This document shows, in pieces, positions 16,284-25,384 of a stretch of 64,000 nt of DNA (position 1 is the stretch's first letter; each line of letters opens with the position of its first letter). The position numbers and the translations under genes were made by a program. Where the stretch lies: contig CAYFQB010000016.1 in the NCBI GenBank assembly GCA_964345225.1, positions 62,001 to 126,000 of the forward strand, given 5' to 3'. The stretch is from CAYFQB01 sp964345225 (lineage in GTDB: Bacteria > Nitrospirota > Thermodesulfovibrionia > Thermodesulfovibrionales > UBA6898). The notes below the pieces were generated by a model. It was not told where the DNA came from, did not search any database, and saw nothing but the letters and a program-made list of their open reading frames with translations.

Positions 16284-17795
16284 ATGAAAAAAGAAAAAAA
16301 GATACTAACTAATAATTTTGGATCTCCGGTCGGTGATGACCAGAATTCTCTCACCGCCGGCATACCAGGGCCGGTATTAATGCAAGACGTTCACCTGCTT
16401 GAGAAGCTTGCTCATTTTGACAGGGAACGAATTCCTGAACGGGTTGTTCATGCAAAAGGCGCAGGCGCCTATGGATATTTCGAGGTCACCGCCGATGTAA
16501 AAAAATACACAAAGGCAAAGTTTCTCTCCAAGGTAGGAAAGAAAACAGACCTCTTCGTCCGATTTTCTACAGTTGGCGGTGAAAAGGGTTCTGCAGATGC
16601 AGAGCGTGACCCCCGTGGATTTGCAGTCAAGTTCTATACCGAGGAAGGCAATTATGACATGGTGGGTAACAATACCCCGGTTTTCTTCATCCGTGATCCA
16701 TTAAAATTCCCTGATTTCATCCATACCCAGAAGAGAAACCCGGTAACAAATTGTAAGGATCCTGATATGTTCTGGGATTTCCTTTCACTTACTCCTGAAT
16801 CAATACATCAGGTTACTATACTCTTTTCTGACCGCGGTACTCCTAGAACGTACCGTAATATGAACGGTTACAGCAGTCACACATTCAAATGGTATAACGA
16901 CAAAGGAGAATACTTCTGGGTTCAATATCATTTTAAAACTGAACAGGGAATTCAAAACTTTACCGCTGAAGAAGCGGAGATTATGAAAGGAAAGGACCCA
17001 GACCATGCTACTCGTGATCTTTTCGAAGCGATTGAAAGAGGGGATTATCCATCCTGGAGGTTGGAAATACAGATAATGACCCCCGAGCAGGCCAAGAAAT
17101 ACAGGTTTGATCCCTTTGATATCACTAAAGTGTGGCCACATGCTGACTTCCCGCCCATCACAATAGGCCGTATGGTCCTGAACCGCAATCCTGAAAATTA
17201 TTTTACCGAGGTAGAACAGTCCGCTTTCTCACCTGCCAATTTTGTGCCCGGTATCGCAGCATCACCTGATAAAATGCTCCAGGGACGCCTCTTCAGTTAT
17301 CACGATACTCACCGTCACCGCCTTGGTTCAAACTATCATCTTCTGCCGGTGAACTCAGCCAAAAACTGCCCTATGCATAACTATCAACGGGATGGCTTTA
17401 TGCGTTTTGACAATAACGGTAGCGGTACACCGAACTACTATCCGAACAGTTTTGGAGGCCCCGAACCAAACCCGTCGGTCTCTGAACCACCCCACGAAGT
17501 CTCAGGCAAGGCTGATCGTCAACCATATACACACCCGAACGACGACTTCGTACAGGCAGGGGATCTTTACCGTAAAGTCATGAAGGATACTGACCGGAAA
17601 AACCTTATTAGCAATATCGTTTCGCATCTTGGAGGAGCGAAAAAACGTATCCAAATGCGTCAGGCAGAGTTGTTTTTTAAGGCTGATAAAGACTATGGCC
17701 GTCGTGTTGCCAAGGGCCTTGGTCTAGACGTAAAGCAAGTCGAAAAGCTTGCAGGGTTATCCCAAGAAGAAAGAGTCAAAGCAACTTTAAAATAA
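16284..17795 (+). CDS. katA: Heme catalase (small-subunit type)
   Basis: A 503-aa catalase that splits hydrogen peroxide to water and oxygen. The active site is complete: His56 in R-V-V-H-A-K-G, Asn129 in V-G-N-N-T-P and the heme-ligating Tyr339 in R-L-F-S-Y-H-D-T-H-R-H-R. The substrate-channel region F-S-T-V-G-G-E-K-G-S-A-D and R-D-P-R-G-F-A are also standard. The length fits small-subunit, clade 3-type enzymes, without the C-terminal flavodoxin-like domain of large-subunit catalases. There is no signal peptide, so it acts in the cytoplasm. A strong AAAGGAGGT ribosome binding site precedes the ATG. It stands alone, with no ankyrin or regulator partner. Its presence suggests the organism meets oxygen. 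Confidence 0.97.
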   Translation: MKKEKKILTNNFGSPVGDDQNSLTAGIPGPVLMQDVHLLEKLAHFDRERIPERVVHAKGAGAYGYFEVTADVKKYTKAKFLSKVGKKTDLFVRFSTVGGEKGSADAERDPRGFAVKFYTEEGNYDMVGNNTPVFFIRDPLKFPDFIHTQKRNPVTNCKDPDMFWDFLSLTPESIHQVTILFSDRGTPRTYRNMNGYSSHTFKWYNDKGEYFWVQYHFKTEQGIQNFTAEEAEIMKGKDPDHATRDLFEAIERGDYPSWRLEIQIMTPEQAKKYRFDPFDITKVWPHADFPPITIGRMVLNRNPENYFTEVEQSAFSPANFVPGIAASPDKMLQGRLFSYHDTHRHRLGSNYHLLPVNSAKNCPMHNYQRDGFMRFDNNGSGTPNYYPNSFGGPEPNPSVSEPPHEVSGKADRQPYTHPNDDFVQAGDLYRKVMKDTDRKNLISNIVSHLGGAKKRIQMRQAELFFKADKDYGRRVAKGLGLDVKQVEKLAGLSQEERVKATLK

Positions 17796-17826
17796 GCGTT
17801 GGTCAGGAGCGCTTCGTAACCGCTGT

Positions 17827-17844
17827 GGGGGGGTGATTCCCCCC
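17827..17844 (+). terminator. Possible terminator after katA
   Basis: A G7 / C6 inverted repeat with a 5-base loop starts 32 bases after the stop. The T-run is short, so the call is weak. Confidence 0.35.
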
Positions 17845-17917
17845 TTCGGCATCATTTATATTCTTTAAATCCAAAGATTTTAAAATTTAATCCACTCAAA
17901 TGGACTTCAAAGCGCCT

Positions 17918-17965
17918 GTAAACCCTATTAGAAGAAAATAACAAAAATTTCTAAATTGGGTAAAC
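17918..17965 (+). repeat. Dispersed imperfect palindrome, copy A
   Basis: Begins GTAAACCCTATTAGAAG and ends TTTCTAAATTGGGTAAAC. Related to copies at 28593-28634, 32409-32450 and 50594-50642 (reverse orientation). The rest of 17796-18149 has a further hairpin-forming stretch (about 18005-18058, CTTGC/GCAAG core) and no gene. Confidence 0.65.
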
Positions 17966-18149
17966 CCCTTGTTCGAAAAAAAAGAATATATATTCATCCC
18001 CGAAGCGAGCCCCGAAAGACCTCTTGCCTCTTAATGAGCAAGAAGCAGGGCTTTCTAACGGTGTAGACAACATGCCATAATGTGTCATTTGATATAACCG
18101 TGTTAAGATATAAATAAGATAGTTATTTTTCCCGCGTGGAGGGTTTGTA

Positions 18150-19103
18150 ATGAAAAAAGATGCGCCTTTTAACCCTGCTGATTTGCCTGTAATTAAAGGT
18201 AAAGTCTATCATCTCGATCTGAAACCTGGGGAACTGTCCAGAAATATCATTATTGTCGGCAACCCGGAGAGGGTCCCTTTTATCGCTGATGAATTTTTTT
18301 CTATTAGAGAGGTCGACAGATCCCATCGGGGTCTGAGGACGATTACCGGAAATGTCAGGGAAACAGGGCAAAGGGTCTCGATAGTAACGTCAGGAATGGG
18401 AACCCCGTCTCTTGAAATCGTCATAAATGAGATTATCGCCCTTAACGAGATAGATTTTCAAACAGGTAAAAGAACTGCAAACCCGTCCATGATCAACATA
18501 ATCCGTGTCGGAACATCAGGAAGCATCCAGCCTGATACCGAACTAGGGACGCTTATAGTAACGGACTATGTCATAGGACTGGACAACACCGGGCTTTTCT
18601 ATGAAGCTCCTTATCACGATGAGCAGTGCGTTATGCTCGAAAAAAAGATACAAGATGCTATCAATGGGCATATTTCAGATGATTCACGGTTTAAAGGAAA
18701 AATATATCCATATGTCTCGAGGGCTCATCAGGATGTTGTTGCAGCACTGACATCAGAAGCCAAAGCACTTGGTTTACTTTTTAAACAAGGCATTACAGTA
18801 TCCAATTCGGGATTTTTTGCAAATCAGGGTCGTTCTGTTTCGAGAACTCCCTTGACCGTTCATGACATAGATGGCCTGCTCTCCTTAGCAGGCACGATTA
18901 TCGAAGGTCTCAGGATAGAAAACATGGAGATGGAGGCAAGCTTTCTCCTTCATTTCATGGGCTCTCTTGGTTACCGTTCAGGTGTCATATGCCCTGTTAT
19001 TGACCATAGACGTAAGGAAAAATTTCTCCATAATTACACAGACCGGATAAGGGATGCCGCAAGGGTTGCACTATTGGCACTTTGCAGGCTGAGAAAAGTC
19101 TGA
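18150..19103 (+). CDS. Nucleoside phosphorylase (uridine phosphorylase-like)
   Basis: A 317-aa member of the PNP/UDP phosphorylase family, which cleaves nucleosides with phosphate to base and (deoxy)ribose-1-phosphate. Visible family motifs are I-V-G-N-P-E-R-V (phosphate loop), V-T-S-G-M-G-T-P-S, R-V-G-T-S-G-S-I-Q-P near 115 and the ribose/base-binding N-M-E-M-E-A-S near 255. It is longer than E. coli Udp (253 aa), chiefly at the N-terminus. The substrate (uridine, thymidine or purine nucleosides) cannot be settled from motifs. The gene ends 3 bases from the convergent deoC gene, whose enzyme uses deoxyribose-5-phosphate, fitting a nucleoside salvage pair. Confidence 0.85.
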   Translation: MKKDAPFNPADLPVIKGKVYHLDLKPGELSRNIIIVGNPERVPFIADEFFSIREVDRSHRGLRTITGNVRETGQRVSIVTSGMGTPSLEIVINEIIALNEIDFQTGKRTANPSMINIIRVGTSGSIQPDTELGTLIVTDYVIGLDNTGLFYEAPYHDEQCVMLEKKIQDAINGHISDDSRFKGKIYPYVSRAHQDVVAALTSEAKALGLLFKQGITVSNSGFFANQGRSVSRTPLTVHDIDGLLSLAGTIIEGLRIENMEMEASFLLHFMGSLGYRSGVICPVIDHRRKEKFLHNYTDRIRDAARVALLALCRLRKV

Positions 19104-19106
19104 CTA

Positions 19107-19781
19107 TTATCCCTGCTTTTTATCAAACTCTTTCATTATTGATACAGAAGAGGAACAACCAAGCCGTGAAGCACCAGCCTTTATCATGGCAAGGGCGGTT
19201 TGAAGATCCTTTATTCCGCCTGCAGCCTTTACCCCCAACCGGTTGCCTACAGTCTGCCTCAGAAGTACCACATCTTCTTTGGTTGCACCTACCGCTGCAA
19301 AGCCCGTAGATGTCTTAACATAGTCTGCCCCAGCCTCTTCAGCAAGCCTGCATCCAATGACCTTTTCATCGGTGGTAAGGAGCGCAGTCTCAAGGATTAC
19401 CTTTACGATTGCCCCTTTACTATGTGCAACATCAACAACGGAACGTATATCTTTAATCACCATGTTCCGATCTGCCGATTTCAGCGCACCAATATTGATA
19501 ACCATATCAATCTCATTACCCCCTGCTTTTATTGCCTTTTCTGTCTCGTAAGCCTTAACTTCAGTAAATGTGTTACCGTGTGGGAACCCTATAACGGTAG
19601 CAATTTTTATATCCGTACCGTAAATCTTCTCAACAGCAAGGGGTATCCATACCGGAGCAATACAGACTGCACCAAAACCAAACTGAAACGCCTCTTCACA
19701 AAGCTTAATTATACGGTCTTTCGTAGTCTCCTGCCTGATTGCGGTATGATCGATTATACCTGCCAGTTCAGATCGTTTCAT
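19107..19781 (-). CDS. deoC: Deoxyribose-phosphate aldolase
   Basis: A 224-aa class I aldolase that splits 2-deoxyribose-5-phosphate into glyceraldehyde-3-phosphate and acetaldehyde. Conserved features are I-D-H-T at the N-terminus, the G-F-P-H-G loop, N-E-I-D-M-V-I-N, V-I-L-E-T (with a catalytic-region Glu) and the Schiff-base lysine in D-Y-V-K-T-S-T-G-F. The phosphate loop K-A-A-G-G-I-K follows. The length is normal for the bacterial short form. The gene is convergent with the nucleoside phosphorylase (3-base gap) and starts 8 bases after the stop of a histidine kinase gene on the same strand, so it may be transcribed together with that kinase. Confidence 0.95.
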   Translation of the reverse strand: MKRSELAGIIDHTAIRQETTKDRIIKLCEEAFQFGFGAVCIAPVWIPLAVEKIYGTDIKIATVIGFPHGNTFTEVKAYETEKAIKAGGNEIDMVINIGALKSADRNMVIKDIRSVVDVAHSKGAIVKVILETALLTTDEKVIGCRLAEEAGADYVKTSTGFAAVGATKEDVVLLRQTVGNRLGVKAAGGIKDLQTALAMIKAGASRLGCSSSVSIMKEFDKKQG

Positions 19782-19789
19782 ATCTTTTC

Positions 19790-21367
19790 TTATCTACTAA
19801 GGTCGTTTAAAAACTTTCCATCGAGGACGGTGAAATAGAATGTTGAACCCTTACTCGGTTCAGATTCTACCCAGAGGCGACCACCATGGTTTTCAACTAT
19901 CTTTTTACATATAGACAAGCCAATGCCGCTACCAGAATATACTCCAATGCCATGAAGACGCTTAAATATTTCAAAGATACGCCCGATATGTTCTTGAGGA
20001 ATACCAATGCCGTTGTCACTAACTGAGAAAACCCATTCTTTTCCCTTTCTCTCAGCAGATATGTGGATTCGGGGTGGTTTTTTGTCACAGAACTTGATTG
20101 CATTATTGAGGAGATTCTGGAATAACTGAGACAGCTGTATTGCGTCACCTATAACTTCTGGCAGATAATCATGAGTTATCACTGCTCCTGTCTCTTCAAT
20201 TGAAACATTCAGATTCTCAATTGTCTGGTTAAAAACGCTCATGCAATCAGTCGGTTTTAACTTCTTTCTGCTACTACCAAAACGTGAATATACTAAGAGG
20301 TCGCTTAAAAGTGTCTGTACCTGTTTTATTCTTTCTTCTGCGCTATTAATGAGCACATCGGAATCCAGATCAAGCCCCCCCTTGTTTTTTCTCTTTAGAA
20401 GCTTCAATGAACTTGCTAATGATACCATCGGGTCCCGCAGTTCATGTGAGACAACAAAAGCAAATTGTTCCAGTTCTCGGTTACTTCGTTGAAGTTCCTC
20501 AGTATACATTTTCAATTTTTTTTCTGTCTGCTTACGCTCTGTGATATCAAGAATCATTCCTGATATTGTATCCCCATTAAGGATCGCATTTAAAAGTATA
20601 TTTTTATTTTTTCCTGTCTTCGTAATCATTTTAATTTCGAAGTTATTAACCTTACCCTTTTTATAAAGCTTTTTAATCAGGATCTCCCTATCTTTTGGAT
20701 CTTTATATTTTGAAATAACACCGCCCAACTTCGATTCTTCAGGGGTCTCATATTCAAACATACTCGCCAACGCTTTATTTACATAAAGAATATCACCTTT
20801 GATATTAGTTTTATAGACTCCTACAATGGCATTATCTACAAGGTCTCTATATTTTTTCTCCGAATCTTTTAATGCATCTTCCATCAGCTTGCGTTCAGTT
20901 ATATCTGTATCTGCGCCTCTGTATCCTAGGAGATATCCCTCTTCATCGAGTATTGGAACTCCGCTTGTTGAGAGCCAGACTACCACACCTTCTTTATGCA
21001 TGTTACGATTTATGAATTCACGAAAAGGCTTTTTTTGGGCGAATTTTTCAAAAGCTGCCTTTTTGAGTTTTTTACGGTCTTCAGGGTGAAACAGGTCATA
21101 AAAATGTTTTTTAAGTATTTCATCCTTTTTGTATCCCAAGATCTTCTCGACAACCGGGCTTACATATGTATATTTTCCATCTTTATCTACTTCCCAAATC
21201 CACTCATTGGCATTTTCTGAAATATCTCTAAACCTTTCCTCGTTAATATGAAGTTTTTTTTCTATCTCCTTGTACTTTTCCTCTAATATTTCCAAATAAG
21301 AAATTCGTTGACGTAATTCTGACAATTCATTTATTAGTTGCTCTTTTGTCTTCTCTTTGTTTTTCAT
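19790..21367 (-). CDS. Cytoplasmic PAS-PAS sensor histidine kinase
   Basis: A 525-aa kinase. A short coiled coil (1-45) is followed by PAS domains at about 42-160 and 168-280. Each ends in the D-I-T-E-R-K linker typical of PAS/PAC. A second coiled coil leads to the HisKA domain with His308 in V-V-S-H-E-L-R-D-P. The HATPase domain (about 400-520) has N-A-I-K-F, D-N-G-I-G-I-P and G-S-G-I-G-L-S-I-C-K. No membrane segment is present, so the signal is cytoplasmic; PAS domains may bind heme, flavin or a small ligand, and none can be told from sequence. No response regulator is adjacent, so it is an orphan kinase. A GGGGG-type ribosome binding site precedes the ATG. deoC follows 8 bases after its stop. 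Confidence 0.92.
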   Translation of the reverse strand: MKNKEKTKEQLINELSELRQRISYLEILEEKYKEIEKKLHINEERFRDISENANEWIWEVDKDGKYTYVSPVVEKILGYKKDEILKKHFYDLFHPEDRKKLKKAAFEKFAQKKPFREFINRNMHKEGVVVWLSTSGVPILDEEGYLLGYRGADTDITERKLMEDALKDSEKKYRDLVDNAIVGVYKTNIKGDILYVNKALASMFEYETPEESKLGGVISKYKDPKDREILIKKLYKKGKVNNFEIKMITKTGKNKNILLNAILNGDTISGMILDITERKQTEKKLKMYTEELQRSNRELEQFAFVVSHELRDPMVSLASSLKLLKRKNKGGLDLDSDVLINSAEERIKQVQTLLSDLLVYSRFGSSRKKLKPTDCMSVFNQTIENLNVSIEETGAVITHDYLPEVIGDAIQLSQLFQNLLNNAIKFCDKKPPRIHISAERKGKEWVFSVSDNGIGIPQEHIGRIFEIFKRLHGIGVYSGSGIGLSICKKIVENHGGRLWVESEPSKGSTFYFTVLDGKFLNDLSR

Positions 21368-21760
21368 ATCTTACCCCCTAAGCATAAAAGCAGAATTACA
21401 CAGATATTTAACTAAGTGGTCAGATTAACTATGGAGCAGCACCTCGTCATTTATAATTAATTTTTAAAATAATGATCTTATAATGCAATCTTTTATTAAT
21501 AATATCAAAAATTTAAGGTTTAATGTATCCAACAATAGGGGATATAAAAATATTCTATTGTCAACAATGCACTGACTACTGATAAAATTTTCTAAATTGA
21601 TATCACAAAGAGATAAAATATTGTAACTCATGGCAGGAAGTCGGATAAACTAATTACTGTGAGTATAAACATTCCACCAGATTACTTTAGAATGCCAGAT
21701 GACTGATGGAATAAATATTTTTACTTTATAAAGAGTTTTGGTATTTATGCAGGAAATATT
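21368..21760. other. AT-rich intergenic region
   Basis: No credible ORF. The only structure noted is a short ACAATAG/CTATTGT inverted repeat (21532-21538 and 21555-21561). It should contain the promoter of the histidine kinase and the terminator of glgC, neither of which I can place. Confidence 0.4.
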
Positions 21761-22993
21761 TCACTTCATTACCACGACGATTCCTGAGTCGCTTACAAAA
21801 CATCCTCTGAGTCTGTCTTCTTCATGGTTGTAACCTATTTCAATTTCATCGGGAATTACTACATTCTCATCAACTATTGCTTTTTTGATTTTTGCTTTTC
21901 TTCCAACCTGAACATTCTCAAATAAGATTGAATCTTCAACAAGGGCATAGCTGTTAACTCTGCCACAGGGACCAATTATTGACCTCCTTACTGTCCCTCC
22001 AATTGTTACGCAGCCTCCACATACAAGTGCATCAAGGTTTTGCCCTCGTCTACCTTCATCATCAAAAACAGTTTTTGCAGGTGGGAGATTCCCCTGATTG
22101 GTAAGTATAGGCCACTTATAATTATAGAGATTTAATTGGGGCTTTACATTTATAAGATCCATATTTGCTTCATAATATGAGTCAATTGTACCTACATCTT
22201 TCCAGTATCCTCTTTCGATAGGTTCCATCCCCGGTACATAATTGTCAAAAAAACTATATGCAAAAACATTTTGCTGTTTTTTAATCATCATTGGAATTAT
22301 ATGTTTACCAAAATCAAGATCATCATAAATTTTTTTACCTTCTTTTAAAATCTCGCTAAGTTTTTTTGTAGAAAAGATATAATTCCCCATTGAAGCAAAA
22401 CATGTATCTCTTCCGGGAATTTTGGGCGGCTGTTGCGGTTTTTCAAGAAATGATGTAACCTTCAGATCCTCATCAACGCTAAGTATTCCAAACCTTTGGG
22501 CATCTTCTGTTGATACCTCCAATGCCGCAATAGTTATATCAGCTTTATTTATGCGATGATATTCTAACATCTGAGAGATATCCATCTTATAAACATGATC
22601 ACCGCCGAATATGATTGTATAGTCTGCACCAGATGTCTCAATAAGCCTCAGGGTTTGATAAATTGCATCAGCTGTCCCCTTAAACCACTGCTTGCTTATA
22701 CTGCTTGTTTCAGGTGATAAAGTGTCATAAAATTCACCCAGTCCTGTCCATTTATCCCAGGATTCCTTAATGTGTTTGTTTAAATTATATGCCTGATATT
22801 GCGTTAATATATAAACTTTCTTAATGCCAGAGTTAAATAAATTGCTTAAGACAAAATCAATTATCTTATATTTTCCACCAAAAGGGACTGCAGGCTTTGA
22901 CCTTCCAATTGTAATGGGGATAAGTCTTTCTCCCTTGCCTCCTGCCAGAACCATTGTTATAGTATTTCTTAATATGTCCCCTTTGGTATGCAC
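21761..22993 (-). CDS. glgC: Glucose-1-phosphate adenylyltransferase
   Basis: A 410-aa enzyme making ADP-glucose from ATP and glucose-1-phosphate, the committed step of bacterial glycogen synthesis. The N-terminal nucleotidyltransferase domain has V-L-A-G-G-K-G-E-R-L, S-K-P-A-V-P-F-G-G-K-Y and I-F-G-G-D-H-V-Y. The sugar-binding F-L-E-K-P and R-G-Y-W-K-D-V-G-T are present. A left-handed beta-helix C-terminal domain ends the protein. Most GlgC proteins are 400-430 aa, so it is full length. No other glycogen gene lies nearby. A plausible promoter is at 23030-23058 on the same strand. The start chosen is the first ATG in frame. Confidence 0.96.
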   Translation of the reverse strand: MHTKGDILRNTITMVLAGGKGERLIPITIGRSKPAVPFGGKYKIIDFVLSNLFNSGIKKVYILTQYQAYNLNKHIKESWDKWTGLGEFYDTLSPETSSISKQWFKGTADAIYQTLRLIETSGADYTIIFGGDHVYKMDISQMLEYHRINKADITIAALEVSTEDAQRFGILSVDEDLKVTSFLEKPQQPPKIPGRDTCFASMGNYIFSTKKLSEILKEGKKIYDDLDFGKHIIPMMIKKQQNVFAYSFFDNYVPGMEPIERGYWKDVGTIDSYYEANMDLINVKPQLNLYNYKWPILTNQGNLPPAKTVFDDEGRRGQNLDALVCGGCVTIGGTVRRSIIGPCGRVNSYALVEDSILFENVQVGRKAKIKKAIVDENVVIPDEIEIGYNHEEDRLRGCFVSDSGIVVVMK

Positions 22994-23029
22994 CCAATAA
23001 ATCCCCCAATTTGCAGTGTGTATAATTAC

Positions 23030-23058
23030 AAATTATCACCAAAGGTGTGGCATGTCAA
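23030..23058 (-). promoter_or_regulatory. Predicted promoter of glgC
   Basis: On the minus strand TTGACA (23053-23058) is followed by TAATTT (17-base spacer) or GATAAT (15-base spacer). The implied leader is only about 30 nt. Confidence 0.4.
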
Positions 23059-23131
23059 TTTGCAAAATATAATTATGAAATAAGTTTTTAATCCTTATTT
23101 TAAGTAAGCTTGCCATTGAAGAAGGTGTGAT

Positions 23132-23333
23132 TTCTTGACAGGCTGTTGAAAAACCAGGAAATATAGAAAACTAACATAATTGTCATAATCGCGATGCCGA
23201 AATATCGGCAGATGCAATCTCGTTTCATAATAAATTAATAATTTATAGTTTGCGTAGCCTTTTCCAAGCAAAGAGAGGATTCCCCGAAATATCGAGACTC
23301 CTCGTAATAATAAAAGCTACAGCCTGTCAAGAA
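23132..23333. mobile_element. MITE-like element with 15-bp perfect terminal inverted repeats
   Basis: TTCTTGACAGGCTGT (23132-23146) and its exact reverse complement (23319-23333) bound a 202-bp AT-rich segment with no ORF. Inside is a GCCGA/TCGGC hairpin near 23193-23206. No clear target-site duplication is visible and no transposase is in the window. It lies between glgC and the ChaN-like gene. Confidence 0.55.
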
Positions 23334-23363
23334 TGAATCCTTAATGTAAAGATAAGTTGAAAC

Positions 23364-24146
23364 TCATATTAAAAATATATAATCAGCTATTTTTTGTCCA
23401 TGATATTCATCATCATAAGATGTAACTATTAAGACATCTGATATGGATTTCCCTCTTTTTTTCATTTTTTCTTTTACCCTTTCAGGTATCCCTAGCCCGT
23501 GTTCTATATGCCCTCTGCCAGTTATAACAATCAATGGTAATTGAGCATTCTCGATATTCAGAGAGCTTACTATGGTTTCTGCCATCATCTCATCCTTGAT
23601 TGATTGTGCAAGGATAAAGTTCTCTTCTGTTATCTCACTATGAGGATGTTTTTTATAGACACTTCCAATAGCTTTTTTATATTTTTTGCTGCAGTTTCTT
23701 ATATCCCGTTCGTTCAGGTAAAAGCCTTTTAACTCCTTCCTGTCCAATCCACGTTTTGCAACAGTAGATGCTATATCCCTTGGTATATTAAGACCGATTA
23801 CCTTCAACCTGTTTCTTAAAGCAATATTTATAATATTTATATAATGATTTAAATCAAATCCCTCAGGTCCTATTTCATAAAGGCCTAGTAACTGTTCAAA
23901 CGTTATAACATTCCCAACGTAATGATCAAGTATCTTCTGCTGCATCACATTGAACATCTCAAGACCTATGGATGGCTGAAAGCCTCTTAGTAGAAGTCCT
24001 GAAATCAAATCAATCTGAAAGGATAAGACTTCTTGAATCTGATGGAACTCTCCAATATAGATAATATCTCTGTTCTTAATGTTATCTAGTAGGATATCGA
24101 AATCTATATATCTTTTTGTTTTTATATCTGAAATGTTATGTGTCAT
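23364..24146 (-). CDS. ChaN-like heme-binding family protein
   Basis: A 260-aa protein of the ChaN/DUF399 family (EreA/ChaN fold). Family motifs seen are Y-I-G-E-F-H near residue 33, a Q-x-x-x-L region, P-S-I-G-L-E-M-F near 60, V-I-G-L-N-I-P-R around 118, Q-S-I-K-D-E-M-M-A in the middle and V-I-T-G-R-G-H near 205. Campylobacter ChaN is an iron-regulated heme-binding lipoprotein. This one has no signal peptide or lipobox, so it is predicted to be cytoplasmic and a heme role is only a possibility. A DUF456 membrane protein gene lies 63 bases upstream on the same strand. Confidence 0.78.
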   Translation of the reverse strand: MTHNISDIKTKRYIDFDILLDNIKNRDIIYIGEFHQIQEVLSFQIDLISGLLLRGFQPSIGLEMFNVMQQKILDHYVGNVITFEQLLGLYEIGPEGFDLNHYINIINIALRNRLKVIGLNIPRDIASTVAKRGLDRKELKGFYLNERDIRNCSKKYKKAIGSVYKKHPHSEITEENFILAQSIKDEMMAETIVSSLNIENAQLPLIVITGRGHIEHGLGIPERVKEKMKKRGKSISDVLIVTSYDDEYHGQKIADYIFLI

Positions 24147-24209
24147 AAATTTCTTTTTCTGTCCTTATCTTTGCTGTTCAGCAAAAGGATTATTTAATCT
24201 GAATATACT

Positions 24210-24692
24210 TTAAATCACATTTATAACAAAATGGTATGCCATTATTATTGTCAGAATCAATTTTATTGCTGTTCCGGCCAGAAAACCGACAAATGACCCA
24301 AGAGTAGGGACTATGGCTACCCTAATATTCTTGCCGCTCAGTATCTCACCAATAAATGCACCTGATAATGGGCCTATGATTATTCCAACCGGAAAGAGAA
24401 ATACAAACCCGATGATCAATCCTGCTGCACTGCCCCATATACCATATTTTGATCCTTGAAATCTTTTAGTACCATAAACAGGTATAACAAAATCAAGAAC
24501 TAAAACCAGTATTGTCAATAAACCAAAAATTACTAAAAACATTACTGTAAAGGGATGTTTTGAACTTATCTGTAACAGTAATAAGCCAATATAACTTGCA
24601 GGTGGACCGGGAAGAATAGGCAGTATGCAACCCATTATCCCTAGTACCATCAAAATTCCCCCAATAACAATGAGCAAAAAATCAATAGTCAT
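24210..24692 (-). CDS. DUF456 family membrane protein
   Basis: A 160-aa protein that is almost entirely hydrophobic, with about four to five membrane segments. The signature I-L-P-I-L-P-G-P-P at about 25-33, the D-F-V-I-P-V-Y-G-T-K-R-F loop, and the Gly-rich segments G-x-x-x-G-x-I-I-G-P-x-x-G-A-F-I-G-E are those of DUF456. The function of the family is unknown. It probably forms a unit with the ChaN-like gene, 63 bases downstream on the minus strand. Confidence 0.85.
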   Translation of the reverse strand: MTIDFLLIVIGGILMVLGIMGCILPILPGPPASYIGLLLLQISSKHPFTVMFLVIFGLLTILVLVLDFVIPVYGTKRFQGSKYGIWGSAAGLIIGFVFLFPVGIIIGPLSGAFIGEILSGKNIRVAIVPTLGSFVGFLAGTAIKLILTIIMAYHFVINVI

Positions 24693-24768
24693 TATTCTTG
24701 AAATTGAAATGATTTTGCATGCAAATCACCATTAATAAATTACAACTGTAATATTCTAACATGGGCAA

Positions 24769-24817
24769 GGGATTAAGAATTAAGGGATTGAGGAATTTAG
24801 GGATTTAGGGATTAAGC
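24769..24817. repeat. Short tandem array of GGGATTAAG/AATTTAGGGATT units
   Basis: Four to five imperfect copies of a unit built on AATTTAGGGATT. The same motif makes a larger array at 27151-27242, on the far side of the PilZ duplication. Confidence 0.6.
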
Positions 24818-24844
24818 AGTAAGGGGTAAGATTGGTGATAAAAA

Positions 24845-25117
24845 TCATTTTCTAATAAACATCATACCAGCCCTGTAAACATTATCACCCATTTTATTGC
24901 ACCATCTTACAATTCCTCTTTTAAAATATTCACTAATGCCCTTTTCGATTGTTATCTCCTGACCAACCTTCAGAGGTTTAAATACATATAATCCAATGCC
25001 TGCTTCACTGATATCGGTGATTATACCTTCAAATGTTTCTTTGCCAGAACCAGAATTTAAACTATATTCTATATTTCGCTGAAATTCAAAGCGCAGATTT
25101 GCTCTTCTATCTTTCAT
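24845..25117 (-). CDS. Small single-domain PilZ protein, copy 1
   Basis: A 90-aa PilZ domain protein, a presumed c-di-GMP receptor. The N-terminal R-R-A-N-L-R-F-E-F corresponds to the RxxxR switch, and I-I-T-D-I-S-E-A-G-I-G corresponds to the D/NxSxxG motif. The rest is the beta barrel ending R-A-G-M-M-F. It is about 74% identical by eye to the PilZ protein at 26436-26702. The similarity continues into the DNA upstream and ends inside the rubrerythrin-like gene, so both arose by segmental duplication. No partner domain or obvious target is present. Confidence 0.85.
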   Translation of the reverse strand: MKDRRANLRFEFQRNIEYSLNSGSGKETFEGIITDISEAGIGLYVFKPLKVGQEITIEKGISEYFKRGIVRWCNKMGDNVYRAGMMFIRK

Positions 25118-25384
25118 TTAAGCCTTATCAATATTTACGATAGTAATTTAAAAAATTAAATTTAAAATTATAAAAATATTTACAGCAAGATTTATGCCAT
25201 AAATATACAATCTTTTGTATTATTTATTTCTAAAACTTAATATTCAATTATTTAATTCTTATCTTTTGTAAAAAAAAATCTTTCAGTTTATAGTTCAATA
25301 AATGCAATTATATGTAAAATCACACAATGATTGTGTATTTTTTCGCAAATTGTAGATTTAAAATAGAAAAGTCGTCATTAAGGA
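24845..25384. repeat. Segmental duplication, copy 1
   Basis: Covers the PilZ gene, about 240 bp upstream of it and the last codons of the rubrerythrin-like gene. It matches 26434-27047. A conserved block includes the palindrome ACACAATGATTGTGT (25322-25336) and ends at GTCGTCATTAAGGAA. Confidence 0.85.

Noticed and set aside
19200..19838. 212-codon plus-strand frame opposite deoC
   Set aside because: The minus-strand deoC is unmistakable; the plus frame shows no family motif.
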